Below, one piece after another: positions 15,738 to 22,787 of a DNA stretch of 44,591 nt. The notes beneath the pieces are model-generated. The model searched no databases. It was not told the DNA's origin and saw nothing but the letters and a program-made list of their open reading frames with translations. Made by a program: the position numbers and the translations under genes. Numbering within the stretch: position 1 is the first letter of the stretch; the number at the start of each line of letters is the position of its first letter. Where the stretch lies: the NCBI RefSeq assembly GCF_002015085.1, contig NZ_MUXW01000018.1, positions 1 through 44,591 of the forward strand, in the 5' to 3' direction. This stretch comes from Glaesserella parasuis. Its GTDB lineage: Bacteria > Pseudomonadota > Gammaproteobacteria > Enterobacterales > Pasteurellaceae.

Positions 15738-16198
15738 TGCTCCCCCTTAATGCGTTTTTCCATAAAGAGCAAATCTACTTGTTTGCGATTAGCCTTAGCC
15801 ATCATTTCCAACGTGATTTCATTACCTGTGTAGTGTTCAATCAATGGATTTACGCCGTCACCGTATTGAGAATGCTCGTAGAAATATCTGATACTGTCCG
15901 CCACTTCATCATCAATCAGTAACGGTGTTTGGGTGGCTTGTTGTTGATAAGCAATAATTGCTAGAGCTTCTTTAAATGCGGTGGCTCCCGCCATTTCAAT
16001 TATGATTTGATCGCCCATTTCTAACCACAAAATACCGATATAAAACGGTTTGCCGTTGTCGTCTTGTTGTTGCTCAATGCGAATATAGGGAAAATCTAAA
16101 CTGCTTAACGTTGCTTTAATCGGTGCTTTCATTAGCTCGCCAATCCCTTGGGGTGATAGGTCATATTTAAGTGTTTTTTCTTGTTCGTTATTTGTCAT
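15725..16198 (-). CDS. Satellite protein of unknown function (157 aa)
   Basis: 157 residues (MTNNEQEKTLKYDLSPQGIGELM...). Start chosen at ATG 16198 because AAGGAG lies 7 bases upstream; the longer frame from 16237 is inside the previous gene. It overlaps terS and so may be coupled to packaging control. A mid-protein segment PLLIDDEVADSIRYFYEHSQYGDGVNPL looks folded. I do not recognise the family. Confidence 0.65.
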   Translation of the reverse strand: MTNNEQEKTLKYDLSPQGIGELMKAPIKATLSSLDFPYIRIEQQQDDNGKPFYIGILWLEMGDQIIIEMAGATAFKEALAIIAYQQQATQTPLLIDDEVADSIRYFYEHSQYGDGVNPLIEHYTGNEITLEMMAKANRKQVDLLFMEKRIKGEQCQP

Positions 16199-16490
16199 TG
16201 TTTTGCTCCTTAACTGAAATCTTGTACAACGCATCAAACTTCTTCCGTAGTGGCGATAACTGAAGTAATAGGCTATCGCTTGGCATTGCTTTAAATTCCC
16301 TCGCTAGCGTTTCTATTCGCTCAGATAACACGATTAGCAATTCATCTAATGGGTAAGGTTCATCATCTGAATACAAGCTCTTAAACGTGAATAGAGGCGT
16401 TTTAGAGCCGTTTTCAATGTAGTGCTTAATTGCCATATCCATTACAAGAGGGTTCATTTTGGCAATTACGCATTTAATTACTGCGGTCAT
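16188..16490 (-). CDS. Satellite protein of unknown function (100 aa)
   Basis: A 100-residue helical protein (MTAVIKCVIAKMNPLVMDMAIKHYIENG...). It overlaps both neighbours (16474-16490 and 16188-16198), as expected in a compact satellite operon. No motif recognised. Confidence 0.6.
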   Translation of the reverse strand: MTAVIKCVIAKMNPLVMDMAIKHYIENGSKTPLFTFKSLYSDDEPYPLDELLIVLSERIETLAREFKAMPSDSLLLQLSPLRKKFDALYKISVKEQNNDK

Positions 16491-16680
16491 TTGCTACCTC
16501 TTCAGCGTAGTACCGATCTTCTCCTTTCAGCATTTCAATCACTGCTTCAATGATTTCAGTTTGTGTAAGTGGCTCGCCCTCGCTACCTAATACTGCCCCG
16601 TAGATACAGGCTTCTAATAATTTAATCGCTTCGTTGATTTGCTCCTGTTGCTCAGTGAGCAGGTTTTTATTTACTCGCAT
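16474..16680 (-). CDS. Small satellite protein (68 aa)
   Basis: A 68-residue acidic helical protein (MRVNKNLLTEQQEQINEAIKLLEACIYG...). The ribosome site is TTAAGGGGGAAGA, the shared satellite type. It overlaps the preceding gene by 10 bases. No family recognised. Confidence 0.6.
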   Translation of the reverse strand: MRVNKNLLTEQQEQINEAIKLLEACIYGAVLGSEGEPLTQTEIIEAVIEMLKGEDRYYAEEVANDRSN

Positions 16681-17018
16681 TCTTCCCCCTTAAACTGTGA
16701 TAAATAGCGTTGTGTTTCGTACTCAGTCAGCATTGGTAAACCACATTTAGCACGCTCACCATTTAGCAAGGTGATAGCTTTCAAGGCTTCTTTTGCATTA
16801 GGGAAGCTGTAAATGGTGTAAGTCCCTGTTCCGTATTGGTTTGGTCTTTCGGTTTTGTGAATGGCAATATTGTGTAGTCTTGGTAATTCCGTCACCTCAT
16901 TGCGTCCGCTATTGATGAAGTATTTAAAATCAATCTCTCGCCCACTTATGCCTTGTGGGTGTTCTAGTAGTGCGGTGATAGATTTTGCTTTTCGGGTTGG
17001 ATAAATAAGCTGTTTCAT
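16671..17018 (-). CDS. Satellite protein with possible winged-helix start (115 aa)
   Basis: 115 residues. The N-terminal half (KAKSITALLEHPQGISGREIDFKYFINSGRNEVTELPRL) looks like the helix-turn-helix of small phage proteins that control replication; the second half ends in an ALKAITLLNGERAKCGLPML stretch. It follows alpA by about 25 bases and so is probably in the AlpA-controlled operon. DNA binding is inferred from pattern only. Confidence 0.6.
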   Translation of the reverse strand: MKQLIYPTRKAKSITALLEHPQGISGREIDFKYFINSGRNEVTELPRLHNIAIHKTERPNQYGTGTYTIYSFPNAKEALKAITLLNGERAKCGLPMLTEYETQRYLSQFKGEECE

Positions 17019-17042
17019 AAGATGTTACCTCGTGAATGTGCC

Positions 17043-17237
17043 TTAGCTGTTTACATATTCCATAATGTCCGCCAATCTCCAACGAGTGGAACGGCCACAT
17101 TTTTTAGGTTGTGGGAAAATGCCCTCCTTGACGTATTTGTAAATAGTGGTGACTGAATGCCCTGTGATAGCTTTCACTTCTTGAACATCAAGCAATTGTT
17201 TTTGGTGGGTGGTTTGGGTTGGGTTTAATGTTTCCAT
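17043..17237 (-). CDS. alpA: AlpA-family transcriptional regulator / excisionase
   Basis: A 64-residue protein matching AlpA/MerR-like helix-turn-helix proteins: LLDVQEVKAITGHSVTTIYKYVKEGIFPQPKK, then RSTRWRLADIMEYV. In P4, Vis is both excisionase and repressor; in Gram-negative PICIs AlpA is the activator of the island's operon. It stands at the head of the minus-strand operon, with AAAGGAGCG upstream of its start. The leader contains a terminator and 21-bp repeats (17309-17374). Confidence 0.88.
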   Translation of the reverse strand: METLNPTQTTHQKQLLDVQEVKAITGHSVTTIYKYVKEGIFPQPKKCGRSTRWRLADIMEYVNS

Positions 17238-17299
17238 CTTTTACGCTCCTTTGCGTTGTTGTTTTTGTATTCGGGGCGTATTGTGGGCGTGTTTTAGGC

Positions 17300-17374
17300 A
17301 AAAAAAATGCCCTGTACTTGTAGAAGTCAGGGCGTTACTTGTAAAAGCTAGGGCATTACTTGTAAAAGACAGGG
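17300..17374 (-). terminator. Terminator with 21-bp tandem repeats upstream of alpA
   Basis: On the minus strand, GCCCTG (17328-17333) pairs with CAGGGC (17309-17314) and is followed by eight Ts, giving a good intrinsic terminator after the 297-aa gene. The core ACTTGTARAAG plus four variable bases and GGG also occurs three times at exact 21-bp spacing (starts 17316, 17337, 17358). The extra copies could be regulator-binding sites or alternative terminator arms. Confidence 0.7.
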
Positions 17375-17385
17375 AACTAAACTAT

Positions 17386-18279
17386 TTATACTTTTCCTTT
17401 TAGCCAATTATTACGAACTGTACCGTAGTTTAGATTATGTTTTAAAGCGAACTGTTCAGCAAAATGATTTTTACTTAACCTAATATTCTGCTCCATATAT
17501 CGTGCACTTTCAGCTTTATATTCTTCAATTGCTTGTTTCCTTAATTCATTAGTTTTACTATGCCTTTTGCTTACTGCATTTTTTGCATTATCTGATATTG
17601 CCTTTCTTGCAATTTCGTCATTGTGCTCTATTTTAGCTTTTTCTATTAGATACTTAGCTGTTTCTATTAAGGTTCTGTAAATTTTTAAATGTCTTAAGTG
17701 ATGTGCTTGAATAACTGCTTCTGCTGACAATAAACAAAATTTCATTGCCTCGCCTTTGTTGTGGATCATGGTTTTTTGAAGTTGTTTGCAGTGTTTCCCT
17801 GTTTGAATTTTAATAACTTCTTTATTCGATATTTTTATTGCCTTTTGCAACCAGTAAAGAGCAATAAATCCTATTAATTCATACCCCTTCAATGTCTCGT
17901 TAAAAGGCGTACAACTCATTTCATCAATAACTGATAATACAATATCGGATAATTCAATTTTAAATTCTTTAGAATTGTCTGTTATGTATTTTTGTGCTTG
18001 TGTAACATCAAGTATATTACCATTAAAAAACACACCTCTAAAAACAGGGTCATTTTTTGTTAGTTTATCAATATATTCTATTTGTTTTCTAAATTCGATT
18101 TTCTTAACTATCTCATGTATATAATTAGAAAATCCGTTACCGTTTAACAGTCTTAACGTTTCCTCATTCGTTGTTTTATCAAATATATAATCTATTTCAT
18201 CAAATAGAAAATAGGCAAGTTCAGAAAATTGCGATCCTGAATTTACATATTTAGTTTTTAAATCTTGAAGATAACTCAT
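17386..18279 (-). CDS. Unknown 297-aa cargo protein between int and alpA
   Basis: A 297-residue, mostly helical protein, noticeably more AT-rich than its neighbours. It has no recognised catalytic motif. The C-terminal 30 residues (NHFAEQFALKHNLNYGTVRNNWLKG) resemble a helix-turn-helix, preceded by a basic segment (residues about 225-260). A hydrophobic stretch lies near residue 140 (ELIGFIALYWLQ). It starts with AAGGGGA and ends at its own terminator, so it is a separate unit from the alpA operon. The slot between integrase and alpA often holds accessory genes in PICIs, so it is a candidate cargo or regulator. Function unknown. Confidence 0.65.
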   Translation of the reverse strand: MSYLQDLKTKYVNSGSQFSELAYFLFDEIDYIFDKTTNEETLRLLNGNGFSNYIHEIVKKIEFRKQIEYIDKLTKNDPVFRGVFFNGNILDVTQAQKYITDNSKEFKIELSDIVLSVIDEMSCTPFNETLKGYELIGFIALYWLQKAIKISNKEVIKIQTGKHCKQLQKTMIHNKGEAMKFCLLSAEAVIQAHHLRHLKIYRTLIETAKYLIEKAKIEHNDEIARKAISDNAKNAVSKRHSKTNELRKQAIEEYKAESARYMEQNIRLSKNHFAEQFALKHNLNYGTVRNNWLKGKV

Positions 18280-18290
18280 ACATTCCCCTT

Positions 18291-18300
18291 ACAAGCGGTC
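18291..18300 (+). other. DNA uptake signal sequence (Apl type)
   Basis: An exact ACAAGCGGTC followed by AATTTCCG. This core marks DNA preferred for natural transformation in the Actinobacillus/Mannheimia lineage. It lies between int and the cargo gene, inside the satellite. Confidence 0.7.
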
Positions 18301-18323
18301 AATTTCCGCCAAAAATCTGTTAT

Positions 18324-19571
18324 TTACTCAATTTCAAACATCATTCCGCATTGCTCGCAATAATCGCCTACAGCTTGTAATGCTTGCTTACGTTCTTCCA
18401 TAAATTGCCAGCGGTCATAGACTGCTTGCGTTTTCTCTTTACCTATTGAATGGTGAGCTAGAGCAAGCTCAGCAACCACCACGGGAACGCCTATACTGGT
18501 TAAATAGGTTCTAAATATCGATCTGATACCGTGTGCGTCTTGCTTGCCCTCGTAGCCGTTTTCTCTTAATGCTTTTGCTACGGTGTCCTTGCCAATGGTT
18601 CCGCTGTTGCTTTCTGTACTCGGGAAAATATAACGGCTGTAACCGTATCTTTGGCGGATTGTGGCTAGTAACCGTGCCATTTGTGACGAAATCGGGATAA
18701 TGTGATCTATCGGTTGCTCTTTCATCTTCCTAGATTGCTTCATTCGCTTGGCTGGAATAATAAAATACTGCTCACTTTCATCAATAAACCGCCATTCAAG
18801 CCTTGTAAGCTCGGTTTGTCTTAAGCCTGTAAGCATAGTCAGGTTAAAAGCTAGTAACGTATTAGGCTTAATTCTCTTGCTTAAATAGGCGTTATTCATT
18901 GCCGTTAATAGCTCGGGTAATTCATCGGGCATAATCGCAGGGTGATTTTTTGCCAGCGGTGCAACAAAATCATCTTTTGCAATGTTGCAATTGTGGCTTT
19001 CGATAATGCCTAATTTAATGCCGTGATCCATTGTGGCTTTAATCAAGCGGTGTAATTTATCTAGCGTATTACTTGCCCCAATTTGAGAATACAGCCCCAC
19101 CAACAATCGAGGTTTGATTTCTTCCAGCGGTAAATTGCCAATGATAGGGAAAACGTGCCTTTCTAACCGCTCCCAATTCTTCCGCCTCGTTTCTTCATTG
19201 TGGGCTTTTAAAGGGTAAATATCTCTAAACCAACGCTCACACACATTTAAAAAACTGTTTTCTTGCTGCAGTTGTTTCGCTTGCTCTTGTTCTTTACGGT
19301 GAATTTGTGGGTCAATCCCTTTGGAAATAAGCAAGCGGTATTCATCTCGTAATGCTCTTGCTTGTGCTAGTGATAGGTTTTTTAGCTCGCCTAAACTTAA
19401 ATCAGTCTGCTTGCCTGTATTTGGACGAACATACCTAAACCGCCATATTTTGGAACCATTTTTTTTCACCAATAGAAAAAGTCCCTTTCCGTCCATCATC
19501 TTATAATCAGTTTCGGCAGGTTTTGCATTTTGTATTGTGGTTTTATGAAGCTCTTTAGCAGGTCTTGCCAT
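18324..19571 (-). CDS. int: P4-type tyrosine integrase
   Basis: 415 residues. The N-terminal DUF4102 arm-binding domain (about 1-95) includes YKMMDGKGLFLLVKKNGSKIWRFRY and TDLSLGELKNLSLAQAR. The catalytic domain has the first Arg in MLTGLRQTELTRLEW, HGIRSIFRTYL (HxxR), and a late His in LALAHHS followed by AVYDRW with the nucleophilic Tyr. It is complete. It lies about 250 bases from the tRNA-Leu end used as attachment site, oriented away from it, as in P4-like elements. Candidate arm sites flank both att copies. Confidence 0.95.
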   Translation of the reverse strand: MARPAKELHKTTIQNAKPAETDYKMMDGKGLFLLVKKNGSKIWRFRYVRPNTGKQTDLSLGELKNLSLAQARALRDEYRLLISKGIDPQIHRKEQEQAKQLQQENSFLNVCERWFRDIYPLKAHNEETRRKNWERLERHVFPIIGNLPLEEIKPRLLVGLYSQIGASNTLDKLHRLIKATMDHGIKLGIIESHNCNIAKDDFVAPLAKNHPAIMPDELPELLTAMNNAYLSKRIKPNTLLAFNLTMLTGLRQTELTRLEWRFIDESEQYFIIPAKRMKQSRKMKEQPIDHIIPISSQMARLLATIRQRYGYSRYIFPSTESNSGTIGKDTVAKALRENGYEGKQDAHGIRSIFRTYLTSIGVPVVVAELALAHHSIGKEKTQAVYDRWQFMEERKQALQAVGDYCEQCGMMFEIE

Positions 19572-19595
19572 ACGTTCTACCTAGCTTTAACGTGT

Positions 19596-19670
19596 TTTTA
19601 GGGGTACGTTCCCCCTAAAAAAAGATTTAAGGGTATAAAGTGGATTTCATACCCCTAAATATACCCCTAA
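19596..19670. repeat. Candidate integrase arm-type sites near attR
   Basis: The int leader has an inverted pair TTTTTAGGGGTACG / CCCCCTAAAAA (19596-19622) and the tandem CATACCCCTAAATATACCCC (19648-19667). The latter matches 8824-8843 near attL. They overlap the int promoter region, so the same sites may also autoregulate int. Confidence 0.55.
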
Positions 19671-19723
19671 AATTTGCGGTTGTAAATGTATAAATGCGAA
19701 CGAACACGAAGGAATAGGAAAAG

Positions 19724-19842
19724 TAGAAAGTAGCTTGAAGCCTTGTGGTATATGGTGATAGTGTATTAAAATGAACGAAAAAATAAGAAACAGAAAAACC
19801 GCTAAAAAGCGGTTTAATTGTGTGTTGGTGCCAGTGGTCGGA
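19724..19842. repeat. Integrase-side repeat, copy 2, with attR core
   Basis: The counterpart of 8648-8764. It contains the tRNA-Leu terminator hairpin and ends with TGGTGCCAGTGGTCGGA, the 3' end of the intact tRNA gene. The 8-bp stem AAACCGCT/AGCGGTTT is kept in both copies. Confidence 0.8.
19793..19816 (-). terminator. Terminator of tRNA-Leu
   Basis: On the minus strand AAACCGCT pairs with AGCGGTTT around a TT loop and is followed by Ts. It lies 10 bases beyond the encoded CCA. It is satellite-borne, so the element supplies the tRNA with a terminator. Confidence 0.7.
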
Positions 19843-19911
19843 CTCGAACCGACACGCTTTATGGGCGGCGGATTTTGAATCCGCTGCGTCTACCGATTTC
19901 GCCACACTGGC
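19826..19911 (-). tRNA. tRNA-Leu (anticodon CAA)
   Basis: An 86-base gene including an encoded CCA. The acceptor stem is GCCAGTG/CACTGGC with discriminator A. The anticodon arm is GCGGA-TTCAAAA-TCCGC, giving anticodon CAA. A long variable arm, D-loop (AATCGGTAGAC) and TTCGAGTCC T-loop fit leucine tRNA. Its 3' end is the integration target. The satellite restored the full tRNA sequence at this junction. Confidence 0.96.
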
Positions 19912-20009
19912 AAGCTGAATGAGTGCATTATAGGGGGCTTCGGTTAAGGTTGCAAGTAAAAATCGTGTGGTTTCAATCGGTTGTTTTTATTTTCAACACT
20001 ATTTCAATA

Positions 20010-20882
20010 CTAAGCGGTGTAAATGCCGATTAAAATCGAAATAAAGATCCCCATTCCTACATAGTGATTATTTAAAAAGGCTTTGAAACAGGCTTCTCGT
20101 TCACGTTGTTTGGTGAGTTTGCATTGGTAGATAAATAAGGTAGCAGTTAGCCCTAATGCAATAAAGTAAGCGGTTGAATAGTGGCTTATTTTTCCAAAAA
20201 TCGTGAGTAGGACTAATGCAGTTGCTTGCAATAAGGCAATGATTTTATTGTCGTATTGAGCAAATAAAATTGCAGTTGATTTTACACCGATTCGTAAATC
20301 ATCATCTCTATCCACCATTGCATATTGGGTGTCGTAGGCAACCGTCCAAGCAAGATTAGCAAAAAAGAGTAGCCAACACTTTAGGGGTAAGGTTTCACTT
20401 ACCGCTCCGTATGCCATTGGAATTGACCAACCAAACGCCATTCCCAGTACAAATTGGGGTAAATGTGTGTAACGTTTCATAAAAGGATAAACAGTGGCTA
20501 AAGCAACGGCAATCACAGATAAGCCAAGAGTATAAAGGTTTAATTGTAATACCAACAGAAAGGCAATAAAAATCAGTGTGGCAAAGAGTATTTTGGCTTC
20601 TTTTGCTGTGGCTCTGCCTGTGGCAAGTGGACGTTGTGATGTTCGTTTTACGTTACCGTCAATGTGGCGATCGGCATAATCGTTGATGACACAGCCTGCC
20701 GCACGCATCACAATTACGCCAAGCACAAAGATGATTAAAATAGGTAAAGGCGGAACGCCATCTGCCACTGCAAATAACGCCCATAAGGTCGGCCAAAGTA
20801 ATAAAAAAGTACCGATTGGCTTATCTAAACGCATTAATTGCATATAAGCCAACCATTTGTCTTGACTAAAATGTGATTTCAT
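20010..20882 (-). CDS. ubiA: 4-hydroxybenzoate octaprenyltransferase
   Basis: UbiA attaches the polyprenyl tail to 4-hydroxybenzoate in ubiquinone synthesis at the inner membrane. The 290-residue protein has the first Asp-rich motif NDYADRHIDGNVKRTSQRPLATG near residue 66 and the second, DTQYAMVDRDDDLRIGVKSTA, near residue 185. Multiple membrane helices separate them (7-9 predicted). The start ATG lies 2 bases after the glpR stop, so the two are cotranscribed. It appears complete. Confidence 0.95.
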   Translation of the reverse strand: MKSHFSQDKWLAYMQLMRLDKPIGTFLLLWPTLWALFAVADGVPPLPILIIFVLGVIVMRAAGCVINDYADRHIDGNVKRTSQRPLATGRATAKEAKILFATLIFIAFLLVLQLNLYTLGLSVIAVALATVYPFMKRYTHLPQFVLGMAFGWSIPMAYGAVSETLPLKCWLLFFANLAWTVAYDTQYAMVDRDDDLRIGVKSTAILFAQYDNKIIALLQATALVLLTIFGKISHYSTAYFIALGLTATLFIYQCKLTKQREREACFKAFLNNHYVGMGIFISILIGIYTA

Positions 20883-20884
20883 TC

Positions 20885-21649
20885 TTATTTTTCGTTACAA
20901 ATATGCACAGCGACATCACTGTGAATAAGATGGTTTTGCAATTCTATTGGCAATGGGCGATCAGTAAAGAGATAATTCACTTCTCTGACATCGCCTAAAC
21001 GCACAATCGCATTGCGAGCAAATTTGGAATGATCGGAAACAAGAACCACATTGCGAGCATTTCGCATTAACGCACGTTTAACTTGTACTTCGTGGTAATC
21101 ATAATCCATCATTGAACCATCAGATTCTACCGCACTAATGCCTAAAATACAGTAATCTAAACGAAATTGATTGATGAAATTGACGGTTGCTTCGCCAATA
21201 ATACCGCCATCGGTGCGTAAACCACCGCCTGCAATTGTAATTTGAAAATCTTCTTTTTCTTTAAGGATATGAGCGGCGTTTAAATTATTGGTGACAATTC
21301 GAAGGTTTTTATGGGAAAGTAGTGCAAAGGCAACTGCTTCAGGGGTAGTGCCAATGTCAATAAAGAGTGAAGCACCATCAGGGATCATCTCAGCGACTTT
21401 CATTCCGATACACTCTTTTTGCAGAGAGAAGAACTGTTTACGTTCAATGTAATCGCTATTTTCGCTGGTAGAAGGCGCACCTGCACCGCCGTGATGTCGG
21501 CGAATTAAGCTATTTTCGGCAAGTTCATTCAGATCACGTCGGATTGTTTGAGAGCTCACATTCAATTGAGCAACAAGCTCTTCCGTGCTGGCATAGCCTA
21601 ATTGATTAACCAATTCGATAATTTTATTGTGGCGAATGGACTGTTTCAT
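20885..21649 (-). CDS. glpR: Glycerol-3-phosphate regulon repressor, DeoR family
   Basis: A 254-residue DeoR-family repressor. The helix-turn-helix is at about residues 6-55 (IIELVNQLGYASTEELVAQLNVSSQTIRRDLNEL, then RRHHGGA). The sensor domain includes DIGTTPEAVAFAL, TNNLNAAHIL and GGGLRTDGGIIGEAT. Length and these blocks match E. coli GlpR (about 252 aa), which represses glycerol and glycerol-3-phosphate genes. No glp gene is adjacent. The assignment within DeoR regulators is by overall likeness. Confidence 0.85.
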   Translation of the reverse strand: MKQSIRHNKIIELVNQLGYASTEELVAQLNVSSQTIRRDLNELAENSLIRRHHGGAGAPSTSENSDYIERKQFFSLQKECIGMKVAEMIPDGASLFIDIGTTPEAVAFALLSHKNLRIVTNNLNAAHILKEKEDFQITIAGGGLRTDGGIIGEATVNFINQFRLDYCILGISAVESDGSMMDYDYHEVQVKRALMRNARNVVLVSDHSKFARNAIVRLGDVREVNYLFTDRPLPIELQNHLIHSDVAVHICNEK

Positions 21650-21725
21650 TTTTATTCTCCCAATTCACATTTGCAAAATTTTTCCTAAAAGTGACCGCTT
21701 ATGTAGTGTGCCCCTACAGATAAAC

Positions 21726-22580
21726 TTAATTAGACGTATCAATCTCTTCAAAAGATTTCACGAGATCATCGATCGCTTTCATTTGTGAAACAAAGGCTTC
21801 TAACTTAGACAACGGAAGGGCTGATGGACCGTCGCATTTTGCTTTGTTTGGATCTGAGTGAGCTTCTAGGAATAAACCTGCCAAACCAATCGCCATACCT
21901 GCACGAGCAAGTTCTGTTACTTGATCACGACGACCGCCTGACGCTGCGCCAAATGGGTCACGGCATTGTAATGAGTGGGTGACATCAAAGATCACTGGGC
22001 AACCTTTTGACACTTTTTTCATTACGTTAAAACCAAGCATATCCACGACTAAGTTATCGTAACCAAAGTTTGTACCACGGTCACATAAAATCACTTTATC
22101 GTTACCGCACTCTTCGATTTTTTCTACGATATTTCCCATTTGTCCTGGGCTTAAAAATTGTGGTTTTTTCACGTTGATAACTGCACCTGTACGAGCCATT
22201 GCTTCGACTAAATCTGTTTGACGAGCAAGGAATGCAGGTAGCTGGATAATATCAACCACCTCTGCAACAGGCTGGCATTGATAGATTTCGTGTACGTCGG
22301 TGATGATTTTGACACCGAATGTGTCTTTCAACTCTTGGAAAATTTTTAAACCTTCTTCCATACCAGGCCCACGATAAGAGCGAATAGATGAACGGTTTGC
22401 TTTGTCGAATGAAGCTTTAAAGACATAAGGCACGCCTAATCTTTGCGTAACTTCGACATATTTTTCACAGACTTGCATTGCCATATCACGACTTTCAAGT
22501 ACGTTCATTCCCCCAAATAATACGAAAGGTTTGTTATTTGCAATGTCGATATTGCCGAGAGAGATTGTTTTTTGTTGCAT
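21726..22580 (-). CDS. kdsA: 2-dehydro-3-deoxyphosphooctonate aldolase (KDO-8-P synthase)
   Basis: KdsA condenses PEP with arabinose-5-phosphate to make KDO-8-phosphate for lipopolysaccharide. The 284-residue protein shows ARTGAVINVKKPQFLSPGQMGN, CDRGTNFGYDNLVVDM and DVTHSLQCRDPFGAASGGRR, all conserved active-site blocks. The start follows AAGGATTTCTT. It is complete. A repeat-rich spacer (22616-22775) separates it from the sirB1-like gene. Confidence 0.96.
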   Translation of the reverse strand: MQQKTISLGNIDIANNKPFVLFGGMNVLESRDMAMQVCEKYVEVTQRLGVPYVFKASFDKANRSSIRSYRGPGMEEGLKIFQELKDTFGVKIITDVHEIYQCQPVAEVVDIIQLPAFLARQTDLVEAMARTGAVINVKKPQFLSPGQMGNIVEKIEECGNDKVILCDRGTNFGYDNLVVDMLGFNVMKKVSKGCPVIFDVTHSLQCRDPFGAASGGRRDQVTELARAGMAIGLAGLFLEAHSDPNKAKCDGPSALPLSKLEAFVSQMKAIDDLVKSFEEIDTSN

Positions 22581-22615
22581 AAGAAATCCTTAATAATTTC
22601 GCAAACTAAATATGA

Positions 22616-22775
22616 TTTCCCTCTCCCGTTTACGGGAGAGGGTGGAGCAAATTCGCAGAATTTGCGGAGGGAGAGGGCTTTGCAAATATTTCACCAAATC
22701 TAACCGCTTGCGCCCTCTCTCTGCTAAAAATAGCCTCACGCTATTTTTAGCTGTCTCTCTCCCGCAAGCGGGAGA
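22616..22775. repeat. Cluster of hairpin-forming intergenic repeats
   Basis: Four nested or adjacent inverted repeats: CTCTCCCGTTTACGGGAGAG, GCAAATTCGCAGAATTTGC, GCTAAAAATAGC/GCTATTTTTAGC, and TCTCTCCCGCAAGCGGGAGA. The first and last also pair with each other's purine strands. It resembles a dispersed non-coding repeat and may stabilise or attenuate the mRNA between sirB1-like and kdsA. Confidence 0.7.
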
Positions 22776-22787
22776 GAATGTTTGTAT

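Larger units (their letters stand above)
8749..19842. mobile_element. PICI / P4-like satellite integrated in tRNA-Leu(CAA)
   Basis: About 11.1 kb bounded by duplicated tRNA 3' ends. Nearly all genes lie on the minus strand: integrase, unknown cargo, alpA, four small genes, a small-terminase-like gene, an Icd/Ash-like gene, four more small genes, a DUF927 helicase, an iteron field, brnT-brnA, and a C4-like RNA. There is no portal, capsid, tail, lysis or conjugation gene. Integrase plus AlpA plus replication gene plus terminase small subunit without structural genes is the hallmark of helper-dependent satellites. Several genes share a TAAGGGGG ribosome site and overlap stop to start, suggesting one long operon. 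Confidence 0.8.

Noticed and set aside
17209..17403. 64-aa plus-strand frame with a repeated ALLVK motif
   Set aside because: Its repetition comes from the 21-bp DNA repeats and terminator in the alpA leader; no ribosome site.
19627..19905. 92-aa minus-strand frame
   Set aside because: It runs through the tRNA-Leu gene and its terminator; not protein-coding.
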